Shown piece by piece: positions 1 through 8,590 of a stretch of 23,949 nucleotides of DNA. A model generated the notes under the pieces. That model was not told where the DNA came from and searched no databases. It saw only the letters and a program-made list of their open reading frames with translations. The stretch lies in assembly GCA_019635435.1 (NCBI GenBank), contig JAHBZM010000002.1, positions 1-23,949 on the forward strand, given 5' to 3'. This DNA comes from Ramlibacter sp. (GTDB lineage: Bacteria; Pseudomonadota; Gammaproteobacteria; Burkholderiales; Burkholderiaceae_C). Each line of letters begins with the position of its first letter. The first letter of the stretch is position 1. A program made the position numbers and the translations under genes.

Positions 1-66
1 CATTGACAGCCCGCGGGCGCCATCGAATAATAGCGAACCGCAAGTAATTTTCGTCCGAGGTCACAC

Positions 67-1344
67 ATGCTGAATTCCGAGAACAATGAGATCCTCACCC
101 GCGTCGGCCCCGGCACTGCCATGGGTGGCCTGTTCCGGCAGTTCTGGCAGCCCGCGCTTCTGTGCGAGGAGCTGCCGGCGCCCGATTGCGCTCCGGTGCG
201 GGTTCGGCTGATGGGCGAGAACTTCGTTGCCTTCCGGGACTCCAGCGGGAAGGTCGGGCTGCTGGACGCGCATTGCCCGCACCGCCTGGCCGAGCTCTTC
301 TTCGGGCGCAACGAGGAGGGCGGCCTGCGCTGCGTGTACCACGGCTGGAAGTTCAGCGTCACCGGCGAGCTGCTGGACATGCCGAGTGAACCTGCCGGCA
401 GCCCGATGCGGTGCAATCCGAACATTCGCGCCAAGGCATACCCGGTCCACGAAGCCGGCGGCATCGTCTGGGCCTACCTGGGCCCGCAGGAGTCCATCCC
501 GCCTTTGCCGCAGATGGAATTCATGGGCCTGCCGGCACAGAACTTCTACACCTCGAAGTGCCTGATGAAATGCAATTACCAGCAGGCGCTGGAAGGCAGC
601 ATCGATACAGCGCACCTCACCTTTCTGCACCGGTCCATGGCACCCATGCAGAAGGACGTGTTCAACGTCGGCCACCTGCAGGAGTACGGCGACGCCGACG
701 GGGCGCCACGCTTTTTCTGCGAGGACACCGAGTACGGCATGCGCATCTCTGCGCGCCGGGACGGAGGCGAGGACACCTACTACTGGCGCATCACGCAGTG
801 GCTGATGCCCGCGGCCGTGCTGGTGCCGACAGCCGAAGGCCTGGTCTGCAGGGCCAACCTGTTCATCCCCATCGACGATGAGAACTGCTGGTGGTACCGC
901 ATCCGCTACCACGCCGGACGTCCTCTGAGCGACGATGAACTCGCCGAGTACAAGGGCGGCGGCCTCGACTACGCGAAGCTGGTTCCGGGAACGTACATCC
1001 CCGAAGGCAACCGCGCCAACGATTACCTGATGGACCGCACCCTCCAGAAGAGCGGCTCGTTCACCGGCATCCTGAGCGCCCAGCTGCAGGACCTCGCAGT
1101 GCAGGAGAGCCAGGGCGCGATCGCCGACCGGACCAAGGAACACCTGGGCTCCTCGGATACCGCGATCGTCAAGTGCCGCCGGCGCCTGATCGAATCCGCG
1201 AAGAGGTTCGCCACGGAAGGCACGATCCCGGCGGCCGTCGCGCGCGCCGATCTGTACAAGCGGCGCGCCGTCGCCATACTCTTGCCCAAGGAGATGACCG
1301 CAGACCAGGCGGGAACCCATCCTGCGACCTTGCCGAGCGCCTGA
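67..1344 (+). CDS. Rieske non-heme iron oxygenase, large subunit (phthalate 4,5-dioxygenase type)
   Basis: A 425-residue oxygenase component that would insert oxygen into an aromatic or similar organic acid, taking electrons from a separate reductase. The Rieske [2Fe-2S] ligands are visible as C70-x-H72 and C89-x2-H92. The mononuclear iron site is D180-x2-H183-x4-H188. The N-terminal GTAMG and FWQPALL stretch and the single-subunit layout match the phthalate 4,5-dioxygenase / Pht3-OphA2 group. The start ATG has a GAGG ribosome site about 6 bases upstream. A Bug receptor gene follows 77 bases downstream, and a suitable reductase gene lies about 1.6 kb further on. The protein is a close paralog of the oxygenase at 19462-20709. 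Family assignment is firm; the substrate cannot be read from the sequence. Confidence 0.9.
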   Translation: MLNSENNEILTRVGPGTAMGGLFRQFWQPALLCEELPAPDCAPVRVRLMGENFVAFRDSSGKVGLLDAHCPHRLAELFFGRNEEGGLRCVYHGWKFSVTGELLDMPSEPAGSPMRCNPNIRAKAYPVHEAGGIVWAYLGPQESIPPLPQMEFMGLPAQNFYTSKCLMKCNYQQALEGSIDTAHLTFLHRSMAPMQKDVFNVGHLQEYGDADGAPRFFCEDTEYGMRISARRDGGEDTYYWRITQWLMPAAVLVPTAEGLVCRANLFIPIDDENCWWYRIRYHAGRPLSDDELAEYKGGGLDYAKLVPGTYIPEGNRANDYLMDRTLQKSGSFTGILSAQLQDLAVQESQGAIADRTKEHLGSSDTAIVKCRRRLIESAKRFATEGTIPAAVARADLYKRRAVAILLPKEMTADQAGTHPATLPSA

Positions 1345-1363
1345 GCGCGCCGCTGCAGTGGTC

Positions 1364-1390
1364 GGGCGCGCGCCGCCGAAGGGCGCGCCC
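1364..1390. other. GC-rich inverted repeat between oxygenase and receptor genes
   Basis: GGGCGCGC at 1364-1371 pairs with GCGCGCCC at 1383-1390 across an 11-base loop, in the 77-base gap between the two genes. No T-run follows, so it is not a clear terminator. An mRNA hairpin that stabilises the upstream message or tunes receptor expression is possible. This is inference from symmetry alone. Confidence 0.35.
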
Positions 1391-1421
1391 GTGCATCGCC
1401 ACCAATCCAAAGGAGACTCCG

Positions 1422-2420
1422 GTGAATGTTCTCGTGAAGTTCCGCCAAGCCCTCGCCCTGGCTGCCGCTGTAGTGGCGACCGCCTGTGCGTTTGCGGCGC
1501 AGGCCCAGCCCAGGGATTCCTGGCCGTCCAAGCCGATCCGCTTCGTGGTCCCGTTTGCCGCAGGCGGCTCAATCGACGTAGTGGCCCGTCTGATGGGCCG
1601 GCACTTGGAAGGACGGCTCGGTCAAAACGTCGTGGTGGAGAACCGCCCCGGCGCAGGTGGAACCGTCGGTGCGGACTTGGTGGCGCGGGCCGCGGCCGAC
1701 GGGCACACCTTCCTGTTCACGGCGCAGGGGCCGCTGGTGCTCAATCCCTTCCTGATGAAGCGCCTGCCTTACAACGCCGAAACTGCGTTCGCGCCGGTCA
1801 CCATCGTGGCCGAGGCACCGAATGTTTTGGTGACCAACCAAGCGTTCCCGGTGTCGAGTTTTTCCGACTTGCTTGCTTTTGCCAAGTCAAACCCGGACAA
1901 GATGACGTTTGGCACGCAAGGAGTGGGCACCACCGGGCACGTCACCGGCGAACTGATCAATCAGCTGACTGGGCTTGGTCTCACTCACGTTGCCTATCAG
2001 GGGTTTCCTCCCGCCCTGACGGACGTTCTGGCCGGGCGGGTCGGCATGATGATCGGGGACACGATCAATCTCGTGCCGCGCATCCGATCCGGCCAGCTGC
2101 GTCCCATCGCGATCGCGTCTGCCCGACGCAGCACCGTGCTGCCGCAGGTGCCGACCTTCGCCGAGGCGGGTCACCCTGAAATCGTCTCGGGCCCATGGTT
2201 CGCGGTGCTGGCACCCGCAGGCACCGGCATCGAGATCCGTCGCAAGCTCTCCGATGAGATGCGCCAGATCCTGAATCAGGGTGAGGTCCAGGAGAAGTTG
2301 AAGGAACTCGGCGTGGAAAGCCGAGGGATGACTCCGGAGGAGTTCGATGCCTACCTGAAGGCCGAGTACAAGCGCTGGGGCGGCGTGATTCGCAAGGCGG
2401 GGATCACGCTGGACAAGTGA
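1422..2420 (+). CDS. Bug-family periplasmic substrate-binding receptor (TTT transporter type)
   Basis: A 332-residue periplasmic receptor of the Bug/TctC family, which binds carboxylate-type solutes for a tripartite tricarboxylate transporter or for sensing. I chose the GTG at 1422 because an AAAGGAG ribosome site lies 6 bases upstream and a signal peptide follows immediately: a positive N-terminus, an Ala-rich core, and likely cleavage after AQA near residue 28. After the signal come the family hallmarks WPSKPIRFVVPFAAGG, an RPGAGG motif, and a C-terminal region with PTFAEAGHPE. It is downstream of, and probably cotranscribed with, the Rieske oxygenase, which suggests it binds that enzyme's substrate or a relative. 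No TctA or TctB membrane genes are in the window. Longer in-frame starts upstream would remove the signal peptide from the N-terminus and are unlikely. Confidence 0.92.
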   Translation: MNVLVKFRQALALAAAVVATACAFAAQAQPRDSWPSKPIRFVVPFAAGGSIDVVARLMGRHLEGRLGQNVVVENRPGAGGTVGADLVARAAADGHTFLFTAQGPLVLNPFLMKRLPYNAETAFAPVTIVAEAPNVLVTNQAFPVSSFSDLLAFAKSNPDKMTFGTQGVGTTGHVTGELINQLTGLGLTHVAYQGFPPALTDVLAGRVGMMIGDTINLVPRIRSGQLRPIAIASARRSTVLPQVPTFAEAGHPEIVSGPWFAVLAPAGTGIEIRRKLSDEMRQILNQGEVQEKLKELGVESRGMTPEEFDAYLKAEYKRWGGVIRKAGITLDK

Positions 2421-2425
2421 CCCGG

Positions 2426-2887
2426 CTACGGATCGCAGGCGCCAAGCCTGCCGGCTCGGCTTTCCAGCAGGGACATGGTGGTGAAGAAGGTACTCAGATC
2501 ATCGGCGGGAATCCCGGCGAGAAGGTCGGCTTCCACCAGGTTGATCATGTCCTCCACCTGCCGGTGGACTTTCCTGCCGGTGGCCGTCAGGCTCAGTCGC
2601 AATCGCCGGCGGTCCTCGGGGTCCACGCCCTTCTTGAGGTAGCCCTGTTCGACCAGCTTGTCGATCGCCCGGCCGACGAAGAAGGCATCGGTGCTGGTGC
2701 GCTCGGCGACCTGCATCGCCGAGAGGGGCTCGTAGCGTCCGATGACGGCCATGACACGCCAGCTGGTCACCGTCAGGCCGAACTCGCTCTTCCACCACGG
2801 GGCGAGATGGCGTGTGATGCGCGATGCCACCGACAGGCAGCGGTAAGAGATTCTGTTTTCAAGAGGCACACGGGGAGCGTTGCGCAT
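2426..2887 (-). CDS. MarR-family transcriptional regulator
   Basis: A 153-residue winged-helix regulator. The HTH includes SAMQVAERTSTDAFFVGRAI (about residues 56-75), and the wing carries the MarR signature DPEDRRRLRLSLTATGR (89-105). These proteins usually repress a neighbouring operon and release DNA on binding a phenolic or other small ligand. It converges with the Bug gene (5 bases apart) and diverges from the oxygenase reductase, so the reductase is the most likely target. A perfect 12-base palindrome covers its start codon, which would fit autorepression. No strong ribosome site precedes the ATG, so a slightly shorter start is possible. Confidence 0.88.
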   Translation of the reverse strand: MRNAPRVPLENRISYRCLSVASRITRHLAPWWKSEFGLTVTSWRVMAVIGRYEPLSAMQVAERTSTDAFFVGRAIDKLVEQGYLKKGVDPEDRRRLRLSLTATGRKVHRQVEDMINLVEADLLAGIPADDLSTFFTTMSLLESRAGRLGACDP

Positions 2888-2892
2888 GCGCA
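2881..2892. promoter_or_regulatory. 12-bp palindrome over the marR start codon (candidate operator)
   Basis: TGCGCATGCGCA is a perfect palindrome that includes the start codon of the minus-strand MarR gene, at the edge of the 95-base divergent gap to the reductase. The position suits autorepression. It is GC-rich and short, so chance is a real alternative. Confidence 0.3.
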
Positions 2893-2982
2893 GATTCTAC
2901 GGATCGGGACAGCCGCGTCGGCTGCCGGTCCGCAGCGCGGCGCGAGCATTTCTTCGTCTGCCAGTCGGGAGAAGTCGAGACC

Positions 2983-3948
2983 ATGAATGCGCAAATGCTG
3001 CAAGTGCGCGTGGCGCGCAAGATTGCCCTTGCGCTGGACATTGCCTTGTTCGAACTGGTGAGCACCGACGGCAGGGCACTGCCTCCGTTCTCTGCGGGCT
3101 CGCACGTGGACGTTCTGTTGCCCTCTGGTGTCACGCGCCAGTACTCGCTGTGCAACGATCCGGCGGAGTCGCACCGCTACCAGATTGCCGTGCTCAAGGA
3201 CCCGCGGGGTAGGGGAGGGTCGCGCGCGATGCACGAGCTCGTGCGCGAAGGTGATGTGATCACCATCAGCGCACCCCGCAACCATTTCCCACTCACTCCG
3301 GGTGCCGAGGAGACCTTGCTGATCGCTGGCGGCATCGGCATCACGCCCTTACTGTGCATGGCCGAGCGGCTGTACGTGCTCAAGCTGCCTTTCACCCTTC
3401 ATTACTGCACGCGTTCGGTGGAACGCACAGCGTTCCGGGAGCGCATCCAGCAGGCCGGCTATGCAGCGCACGTGCAGTTGCACCTTGACGACGGCCCGCA
3501 GCAGCAGAAGCTCGATTTGCCCGCGCTGCTGCGCACGCCACGGCGCGGAGTCCACATCTACACCTGCGGCCCCCAGGGTTTTATGGACGCTGTGCTGTCC
3601 AATGCGCGCAGCAGCGGCTGGCCGCAGGACCAGCTTCACTACGAGTTCTTCAGCGCCGCGCCGCAGAAGCTGGCCACCGACGGAAGCTTCGAGGTCAAGC
3701 TAGCCAGCTCCGGTCGAACCATCCGCGTTGCGGCCGACGCCACCGTGACCTCGGCGCTTGCGGCCGAAGGTATCCTGGTGCCGACCTCATGCGAGCAAGG
3801 CGTGTGTGGGACCTGCCTCACACGCGTGCTCGAAGGCGAGCCCGACCATCGGGACATGTACCTGACGCCGCAGGAGCAGTCCGCGAACGACCAGTTCCTG
3901 CCTTGCTGTTCCCGCTCCAAGTCAGCTTGCCTTGTTCTGGACCTTTGA
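2983..3948 (+). CDS. Oxygenase reductase with FMN, NAD and C-terminal 2Fe-2S domains (PDR/VanB type)
   Basis: A 321-residue class IA reductase of the phthalate dioxygenase reductase / vanillate demethylase reductase family. It carries electrons from NAD(P)H through flavin and a plant-type [2Fe-2S] cluster to Rieske oxygenases. Domain order is flavin binding (RQYSLCN, 52-58), nucleotide binding (GGIGITP, 116-122; CGPQGFM, 195-201), then ferredoxin with C270-x4-C275-x2-C278-x29-C308. The ATG at 2983 aligns with the family N-terminus. An open frame extends upstream to 2824 but runs antisense over MarR and is not needed. It is the only reductase in the window, so it probably serves one or more of the three Rieske oxygenases. 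Which ones is inference. Confidence 0.93.
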   Translation: MNAQMLQVRVARKIALALDIALFELVSTDGRALPPFSAGSHVDVLLPSGVTRQYSLCNDPAESHRYQIAVLKDPRGRGGSRAMHELVREGDVITISAPRNHFPLTPGAEETLLIAGGIGITPLLCMAERLYVLKLPFTLHYCTRSVERTAFRERIQQAGYAAHVQLHLDDGPQQQKLDLPALLRTPRRGVHIYTCGPQGFMDAVLSNARSSGWPQDQLHYEFFSAAPQKLATDGSFEVKLASSGRTIRVAADATVTSALAAEGILVPTSCEQGVCGTCLTRVLEGEPDHRDMYLTPQEQSANDQFLPCCSRSKSACLVLDL

Positions 3949-4080
3949 GGCCGACGACGCGGCTGCGCCGCGTGGGCCGGAAGCCCGAGCGCGAGGAGTC
4001 GACCGGATGCCCAAGGCCGCTAGCGAGATCCTTGCGCCAAGCGCGCACGCCAGCCCGCCCCTGCTGCAAGCCTGGCTTTT

Positions 4081-4500
4081 TCAGGACGTCCGCTCGATGC
4101 CGCCCCCCGCAAGCGGACCGCACGCGCTCCTGGGAGCGCTTGCTTGGGCCGGTGGGCTATTGCGGATCTTGGCCATCGCGTACAGCGCAAAAAGACCAGC
4201 GGCCGCCAACCAAGCAGGGGCAGCCGCATCATCGCAGTCCAGCGCACTGGCTACATCGCTGACCTGCAGGGATGCCGGTTCACCCGCCCGGCCATCGCGG
4301 CGGGCTCCTGACGCCTGCGCACGGCGCGCGAACTCCGGGCCAGCAGGCACTTGCAGGAGTTCGAGTCGCATCGCCATCGGAAGCGCTTGCCACTGTTCCC
4401 GCGACAGCCGCAGACCGCATTCCTCCAGCTTGTGGGCGTACGGCGAGCGGCAGCCGGCGATTTGCAACTCCGTCGCTGCTGCTGCTCTGGCTCACACAAG
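4081..4500 (-). pseudogene. Frameshifted nitrate-reductase-associated-protein family gene (PF09655-like)
   Basis: The minus strand encodes a relative of the intact protein at 9563-9973. Shared blocks include LPLAVR, HKL-x2-C, LRLS-x2-QWQALP, LPAG/VPAG and ALDCD-x-AAA-x-AWLAAA. The block LPLAVR lies in one frame and the rest in another. The shift occurs at a GGG run at 4434-4436, where one extra base separates LPLAVR from HKLEECG; removing it rejoins the frames. The extreme N-terminus (EPEQQQRRSC) lies in yet another frame. The family is named for its link to assimilatory nitrate reductase, and cyanobacterial NarM is a member; my assignment rests on recalled motifs. The rest of 3949-4632 holds no gene I can support. 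Confidence 0.6.
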
Positions 4501-4632
4501 CAGGGCAGGGCCGGTTCTGCACCTTACTCCACACCGAGAAGCACCTCGACGAAGATGATCACTTTGACAGGCAGGCGCTCGCCCTTTTCACTGGGTGCGT
4601 GTCATTGATCGGTAAGTCTCAGCAAGCATCCT

Positions 4633-5409
4633 ATGGCAGAGCTGCATCCGAAGTCGCACCCCCCCACAAGCCCGATGTCGAGTGACAGCTCGGTGCGTTC
4701 CGTGGAACGCGCCATCGATGTGCTCTTCAGTTTCACACAACAGGAGCCGGTTCTCGACATTCCTGCGCTGCAGCAGCGCACCGGGCTGTCCCGACCCACT
4801 CTCTACCGACTGTTGCGAACACTGGAAAGCAGGGGGCTGATCTACTCGTTCGGCAACCCGCTACGTTTCCAACTGGGCGCCCGCATCGGCTTGCTCGCGA
4901 GCACGTGGACGCCTGCGCCTCCGCTGGTCACGCTGGCTGCCGGCCCACTGGAGCAGCTTTGGCGCAGCACCCAGGAAACCGTCGCGCTCATGATGCCCGT
5001 CTCCGCTTCCCATCGCATGTGCGTCTTCGAGCGGAAGAGCCCTCAGGCCCTCTCGTTCAGCCGCGGAGTGGGTTACACCGAGCCGCTGCACAACGGTGCC
5101 AGCGGCAAGGTCATACTGGCGCACTTGACGCCGGACCAGCGGCGGCAGTCGCTCAGCAATCTCAGCCGCCGTGCACGCGACCAGATCGCCCGTGACATCC
5201 AGACCGCGCTCCAGGACGGTGTGCTCGTGACGCACGCTGAAGTGATGGCGGGGACGGTGGCCGTCGCCTCGCCGGTGCTGACAAAAAGCGGCCAGCCGGT
5301 GGCGGCAGTCTGCGTGTTCGGGACGGAGATGCGGCTGCGCGGCGCCGCACTGCGCTCCTGTCGCAGCCAGACCGCCAAGGCGGCGCGCGACATCTCGACG
5401 CGACTCTGA
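4633..5409 (+). CDS. IclR-family transcriptional regulator
   Basis: A 258-residue regulator with an N-terminal winged HTH. The run VRSVERAIDVLFSF opens it, and ALQQRTGLSRPTLYRLLRTL is the recognition segment (about residues 45-64). The C-terminal IclR effector domain shows YTEPLHNGASGKVILA and the late GQPVAAVCVFG strand. Members often activate or repress aromatic catabolism operons in response to a pathway acid. It lies 130 bases upstream of a Bug receptor and a two-subunit Rieske oxygenase on the same strand, and those genes are the likely targets. The start could be ATG 4633 or ATG 4675, since neither has a strong ribosome site. Confidence 0.9.
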   Translation: MAELHPKSHPPTSPMSSDSSVRSVERAIDVLFSFTQQEPVLDIPALQQRTGLSRPTLYRLLRTLESRGLIYSFGNPLRFQLGARIGLLASTWTPAPPLVTLAAGPLEQLWRSTQETVALMMPVSASHRMCVFERKSPQALSFSRGVGYTEPLHNGASGKVILAHLTPDQRRQSLSNLSRRARDQIARDIQTALQDGVLVTHAEVMAGTVAVASPVLTKSGQPVAAVCVFGTEMRLRGAALRSCRSQTAKAARDISTRL

Positions 5410-5539
5410 TCTGTCCACGCTCCGGACATTTTGAGGGTAACCCGCAAGACCCCGGCCCGCGGGAACGACTAGAGTAGGCCGGCAATCAACGATCGCAGCC
5501 GCGTCGACAGACGCGCCATCATCCTCCTCTAGGCTTCCC

Positions 5540-6505
5540 ATGCGCCAAATATTCACGCTGATTTGCGTTGCTTCGGCCGCTCTGGCCTCACCCCTTGCGT
5601 TCGGGCAATCCTGGACACCGAGCAAGCCCGTGCGCATCGTCGTGCCGGCATCGGGCGGAACGGTTGATCTCGTCGCGCGTGCCGTGATCCCGGCGTTGCA
5701 GCAGGCTCTCGGTCAGCCGGTGATCGCCGATGCGAAACCAGGCGCGTCGGGCAACATTGCCGCTACCCTGGTTGCGAAGTCGCCGGGTGACGGTCACACC
5801 ATCCTCACCGGTTTCAATCCGCTCGTCATCAGTACGTTCCTCTCAAAGAACCTGCAATACGATCTGCAGAAGGATCTGAAGCCGATCACGCTGGGTGTTA
5901 CCTCCGAGCAGGTCCTGGTGGTCAACTCTGAAGTCCCAGTGTCCACCTTGGCTGAGTTCGTGGCGCTCGCGAAGAAGTCCGATGGGAACATGAACTTCGG
6001 ATCCATCGGCACCGGCAGTGCGTCGCACCTCACGATGGAGCTGTTCAAGTCCCGTGCGGGCGTCGAGATCAAGCACATCCCCTACAAGGGGGCTGCCCCC
6101 GCCATGACCGATCTCCTCGGCAAGGTGACCCACGCAGGGGTATTTGCGGCGGCAAACGTCATTCCCTACGTCAAGGACGGCCGGCTCAAAGCGCTCGCGG
6201 TCACCGGCAGCAAGCGGCTGAAGGCGCTTCCCAATGTCCCCTCCATGGCGGAGGCAGGCTTCCCGAATTTCAGTGCCACCATCTGGATCGGTTTCCTTGC
6301 TCCGGCCAGCACGCCGGACCCGGTGGTGCGCGACATGCAGCAGCAGTTCGCGCGGGCGCTCATGAGTCCCGGAGTGCAGAAAAACATGGAAGCCAACGAG
6401 TTCGACGTTGTTGCGAACTCACCGGAGGAATTTGCAAAGTTCCTGAAGCGGGAAGCTGAAACCTGGGGCAGGGTCGCCAAGCAGGCGGGCCTCGTCGCCG
6501 AGTAG
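5540..6505 (+). CDS. Bug-family periplasmic substrate-binding receptor (second copy)
   Basis: A 321-residue Bug/TctC receptor. The signal peptide occupies residues 1-22 with likely cleavage after AFG. The mature part opens with WTPSKPVRIVVPASGGTVD, followed by the KPGASG motif, HIPYKGAAPAMTDLLG and PNVPSMAEAGFPNF, all family hallmarks. The usual PFAAGG or PFPAGG loop is PASGG here, a change in the ligand-contact region. It sits between an IclR regulator and a two-component Rieske oxygenase, so it probably captures that enzyme's substrate. Membrane partners TctA and TctB are not in the window. The ribosome site is weak. Confidence 0.92.
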   Translation: MRQIFTLICVASAALASPLAFGQSWTPSKPVRIVVPASGGTVDLVARAVIPALQQALGQPVIADAKPGASGNIAATLVAKSPGDGHTILTGFNPLVISTFLSKNLQYDLQKDLKPITLGVTSEQVLVVNSEVPVSTLAEFVALAKKSDGNMNFGSIGTGSASHLTMELFKSRAGVEIKHIPYKGAAPAMTDLLGKVTHAGVFAAANVIPYVKDGRLKALAVTGSKRLKALPNVPSMAEAGFPNFSATIWIGFLAPASTPDPVVRDMQQQFARALMSPGVQKNMEANEFDVVANSPEEFAKFLKREAETWGRVAKQAGLVAE

Positions 6506-6568
6506 CGTTACCGGCCACCGATTTTTTCCAAGGCGCGCGCTCCGCGCCGAACCAAGCAGGTACATCCC

Positions 6569-7774
6569 ATGCAGAACCCTGGCCACTTGCCTCCGGCATT
6601 GCCGCCCACCCACTATCTGGACAACCGGATCTTCACCGATCCATCCATCTTCCGGGAGGAACAGGAACGTCTGTTCTCCAAGGTGTGGCAGTTTGTCTGC
6701 CATGAGAGCGAGCTGCCGAACAGCGGTGACTTCCGCACCACGCAGGTCGCGGGAAAGCCACTCATCGTGGTCCGCGACGAAAGCGGCAGCATCCGAGCCT
6801 TCTTCAACGTCTGCCGGCATCGTGCCGCGGAAGTGGTGCGTTCCGAGTCCGGCAACGCGCGCTCGTTCACTTGCTTCTACCACCACTGGAACTACGGGTT
6901 GGACGGAAGCCTGCGAGCGGTCTCCAAGCCGGAAGGATACGAGCGCGCATGTCTAGACAAGGCTGCGCTCGGCCTCGTTCCGGTGAGGACCGAGTCCGTG
7001 CTCGGGCTGGTCTTCACCTGTCTGGATCCGCAAGCGCCTGCGTTGAGGGAGTACCTCGGAGAAATCCTCCGCCCATTGCAGGACCCACTCGGGTCGGTGC
7101 CGATGCAAGTCATCCACTTCCACAAGGCAGTGGTCAAGACGAACTGGAAGCTCTGGCAGGACAACAACAGCGAACGCTATCACAGCATGCTGCACGCGAT
7201 CAACCGGGCGACGCAACCCTGGGTGTTGGGCAAGACCAGCCCGATGAAGCTGCGCCTGTTTCCCAATGGCCATAGTGGCTACTGGTCCGAGGGCGAGGCC
7301 GCCGTCGCGTACGAGCGCGGCGGCTACACCAATGTGACCGGGGGCACGTTGCCGGGCATGCGCGACAATGAAATGCGGGTGGTCAACTTGTTTCCTGATC
7401 TGATGGTGAATATTCGCTCGAACGTGGTGCGGATCGACCGCATGATTCCGATCGACGAGCAGCACACGATGGTCGAATGGCGGGGGCTTGGTGTCGCCGG
7501 CGACGATGCCGAGACGCGGGAGCTAAGGCTGCGCCATCACAACATGTTCTGGGGCCCGGCGGGGCGCAACCTGCCGGAGGACCTGATTGCGGTGGAATCG
7601 CAGTACCGTGCCATGCGTGCCGACGCAGTCCGCTACAGCATTCTCGCGCGAGAGGAAGACCTCAATCCGACGGACGACGCGAACCTGCGAGCCTATTATC
7701 AAGAGTGGAACCGGCTGATGGGGCGAAGCGCGTCAGCACCGTTCGAGGCGCACGCACAAGAGGTGACGCTGTGA
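6569..7774 (+). CDS. Rieske oxygenase alpha subunit (two-subunit aromatic-ring hydroxylating type)
   Basis: A 401-residue catalytic subunit. The Rieske ligands are C82-x-H84 and C102-x2-H105. The mononuclear iron motif reads E202-x2-H205-x3-H209, where Glu replaces the usual Asp and the His-His spacing is one residue shorter than the common x4. The N-terminal region, with FTDPSIFREEQERLFSKVWQ, is typical of the benzoate/anthranilate/terephthalate and related hydroxylases that work with a beta subunit. The beta subunit gene follows with overlapping stop and start codons. An electron donor is not encoded next to it; the reductase at 2983-3948 is a candidate. Substrate is unknown, probably an aromatic carboxylic acid by context. 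Confidence 0.9.
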   Translation: MQNPGHLPPALPPTHYLDNRIFTDPSIFREEQERLFSKVWQFVCHESELPNSGDFRTTQVAGKPLIVVRDESGSIRAFFNVCRHRAAEVVRSESGNARSFTCFYHHWNYGLDGSLRAVSKPEGYERACLDKAALGLVPVRTESVLGLVFTCLDPQAPALREYLGEILRPLQDPLGSVPMQVIHFHKAVVKTNWKLWQDNNSERYHSMLHAINRATQPWVLGKTSPMKLRLFPNGHSGYWSEGEAAVAYERGGYTNVTGGTLPGMRDNEMRVVNLFPDLMVNIRSNVVRIDRMIPIDEQHTMVEWRGLGVAGDDAETRELRLRHHNMFWGPAGRNLPEDLIAVESQYRAMRADAVRYSILAREEDLNPTDDANLRAYYQEWNRLMGRSASAPFEAHAQEVTL

Positions 7775-8238
7775 GCTACGAGAATCTTCTGGACGCGTTC
7801 GAGGTGCAGCAGTTCATCCAGCGCACGGCCGCGCTGTTGAACGCCGAGAAGCTTTCCGAATGGCTGGAGCAGTTCCATTCGGATGGCTTGTACGAGATCA
7901 CCGCGTACAGCACTGAGCTTGGCAAGGAGCTGGCATGGTGGAAGCAGGAATTGCCGCTGCTGCAAAAAACCATCTCGGAGGTGCCGAGACACGTGCGTGA
8001 TCCGGCCAAGCGTCTGCACGTGCTGGGACCGCCGCTGGTGAGCGTGACGGGTGACGCGGCGCGAGGGCAAACGGCCTTCTCGGTATTTCGCACCCTGCCA
8101 ACAGGGGAGACCAGCCTCTTCGTGGTGGGCCGCTACCTTGACGAGCTGGTGCGGGTCGGGAGCGGCTGGCGCTTCAGCGTCCATCGGGTGCAACTGGAGA
8201 CACGCGTCCTCGATGCATTTACGCATCTGCCGCTGTAG
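7771..8238 (+). CDS. Rieske oxygenase beta (small) subunit
   Basis: A 155-residue protein of the ring-hydroxylating dioxygenase beta subunit family (NTF2-like fold), which packs with alpha subunits and is structural. Visible family features are the N-terminal helix EVQQFIQRTAALLNAEKLSEW, the segment LYEITAYS, and the C-terminal strands VGRYLDELVRV and WRFSVHRVQLETRVLD. The start GTG overlaps the alpha stop codon (GTGA), and AAGAGG sits 7 bases upstream, so the pair is translationally coupled. The longer upstream frame lies inside the alpha gene and is a shadow. Confidence 0.9.
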   Translation: MSYENLLDAFEVQQFIQRTAALLNAEKLSEWLEQFHSDGLYEITAYSTELGKELAWWKQELPLLQKTISEVPRHVRDPAKRLHVLGPPLVSVTGDAARGQTAFSVFRTLPTGETSLFVVGRYLDELVRVGSGWRFSVHRVQLETRVLDAFTHLPL

Positions 8239-8590
8239 ATGTCGCAGCCAAGCGGTTGCTCACAACGCGAATGCTCCTGATGGGCGGCTTGCAATGTCGC
8301 GGAGTGTTGGCCAAACGGCGAGTTCGTACGTGACGAATGCCCAGGTATCGTCGCAGAGCGAAGCTTGAGCCAGGCTGCCGACTGAACATTGAGCGAGGGC
8401 TAGATGCCTTCCGCGAGCGTTCGGCACGCGATAAGCCTCGAGATCGAATGCTTTCCAATGGTGAACACCTTTGAACGCTGGACATGCAACGAATGCACAC
8501 CCCGCTGGTTCGGCAAGCCATTCAGGTGCTGAGGACACTCCAGATCATTTCCGGTCGCCCAGGGTTGCACTTTCCTGGCGAGAGGGGCGC
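8239..8590. other. Intergenic stretch without a recognised gene
   Basis: About 350 bases between the oxygenase beta subunit and the TauE-type permease. Open frames on both strands show no family I recognise. The last 11 bases carry the GAGAGGGG ribosome site of the downstream permease. Confidence 0.5.

Noticed and set aside
61..1572. Long minus-strand open frame of about 500 codons opposite the first oxygenase
   Set aside because: It is antisense to a gene with clear Rieske motifs, is Arg/Ala-rich and shows no family features; GC-rich DNA commonly gives such shadows.
8260..8538. Minus-strand frame of 92 codons in the gap before the TauE-type gene
   Set aside because: It starts at a GTG without ribosome site and matches no family I know, so I left the gap as non-coding.
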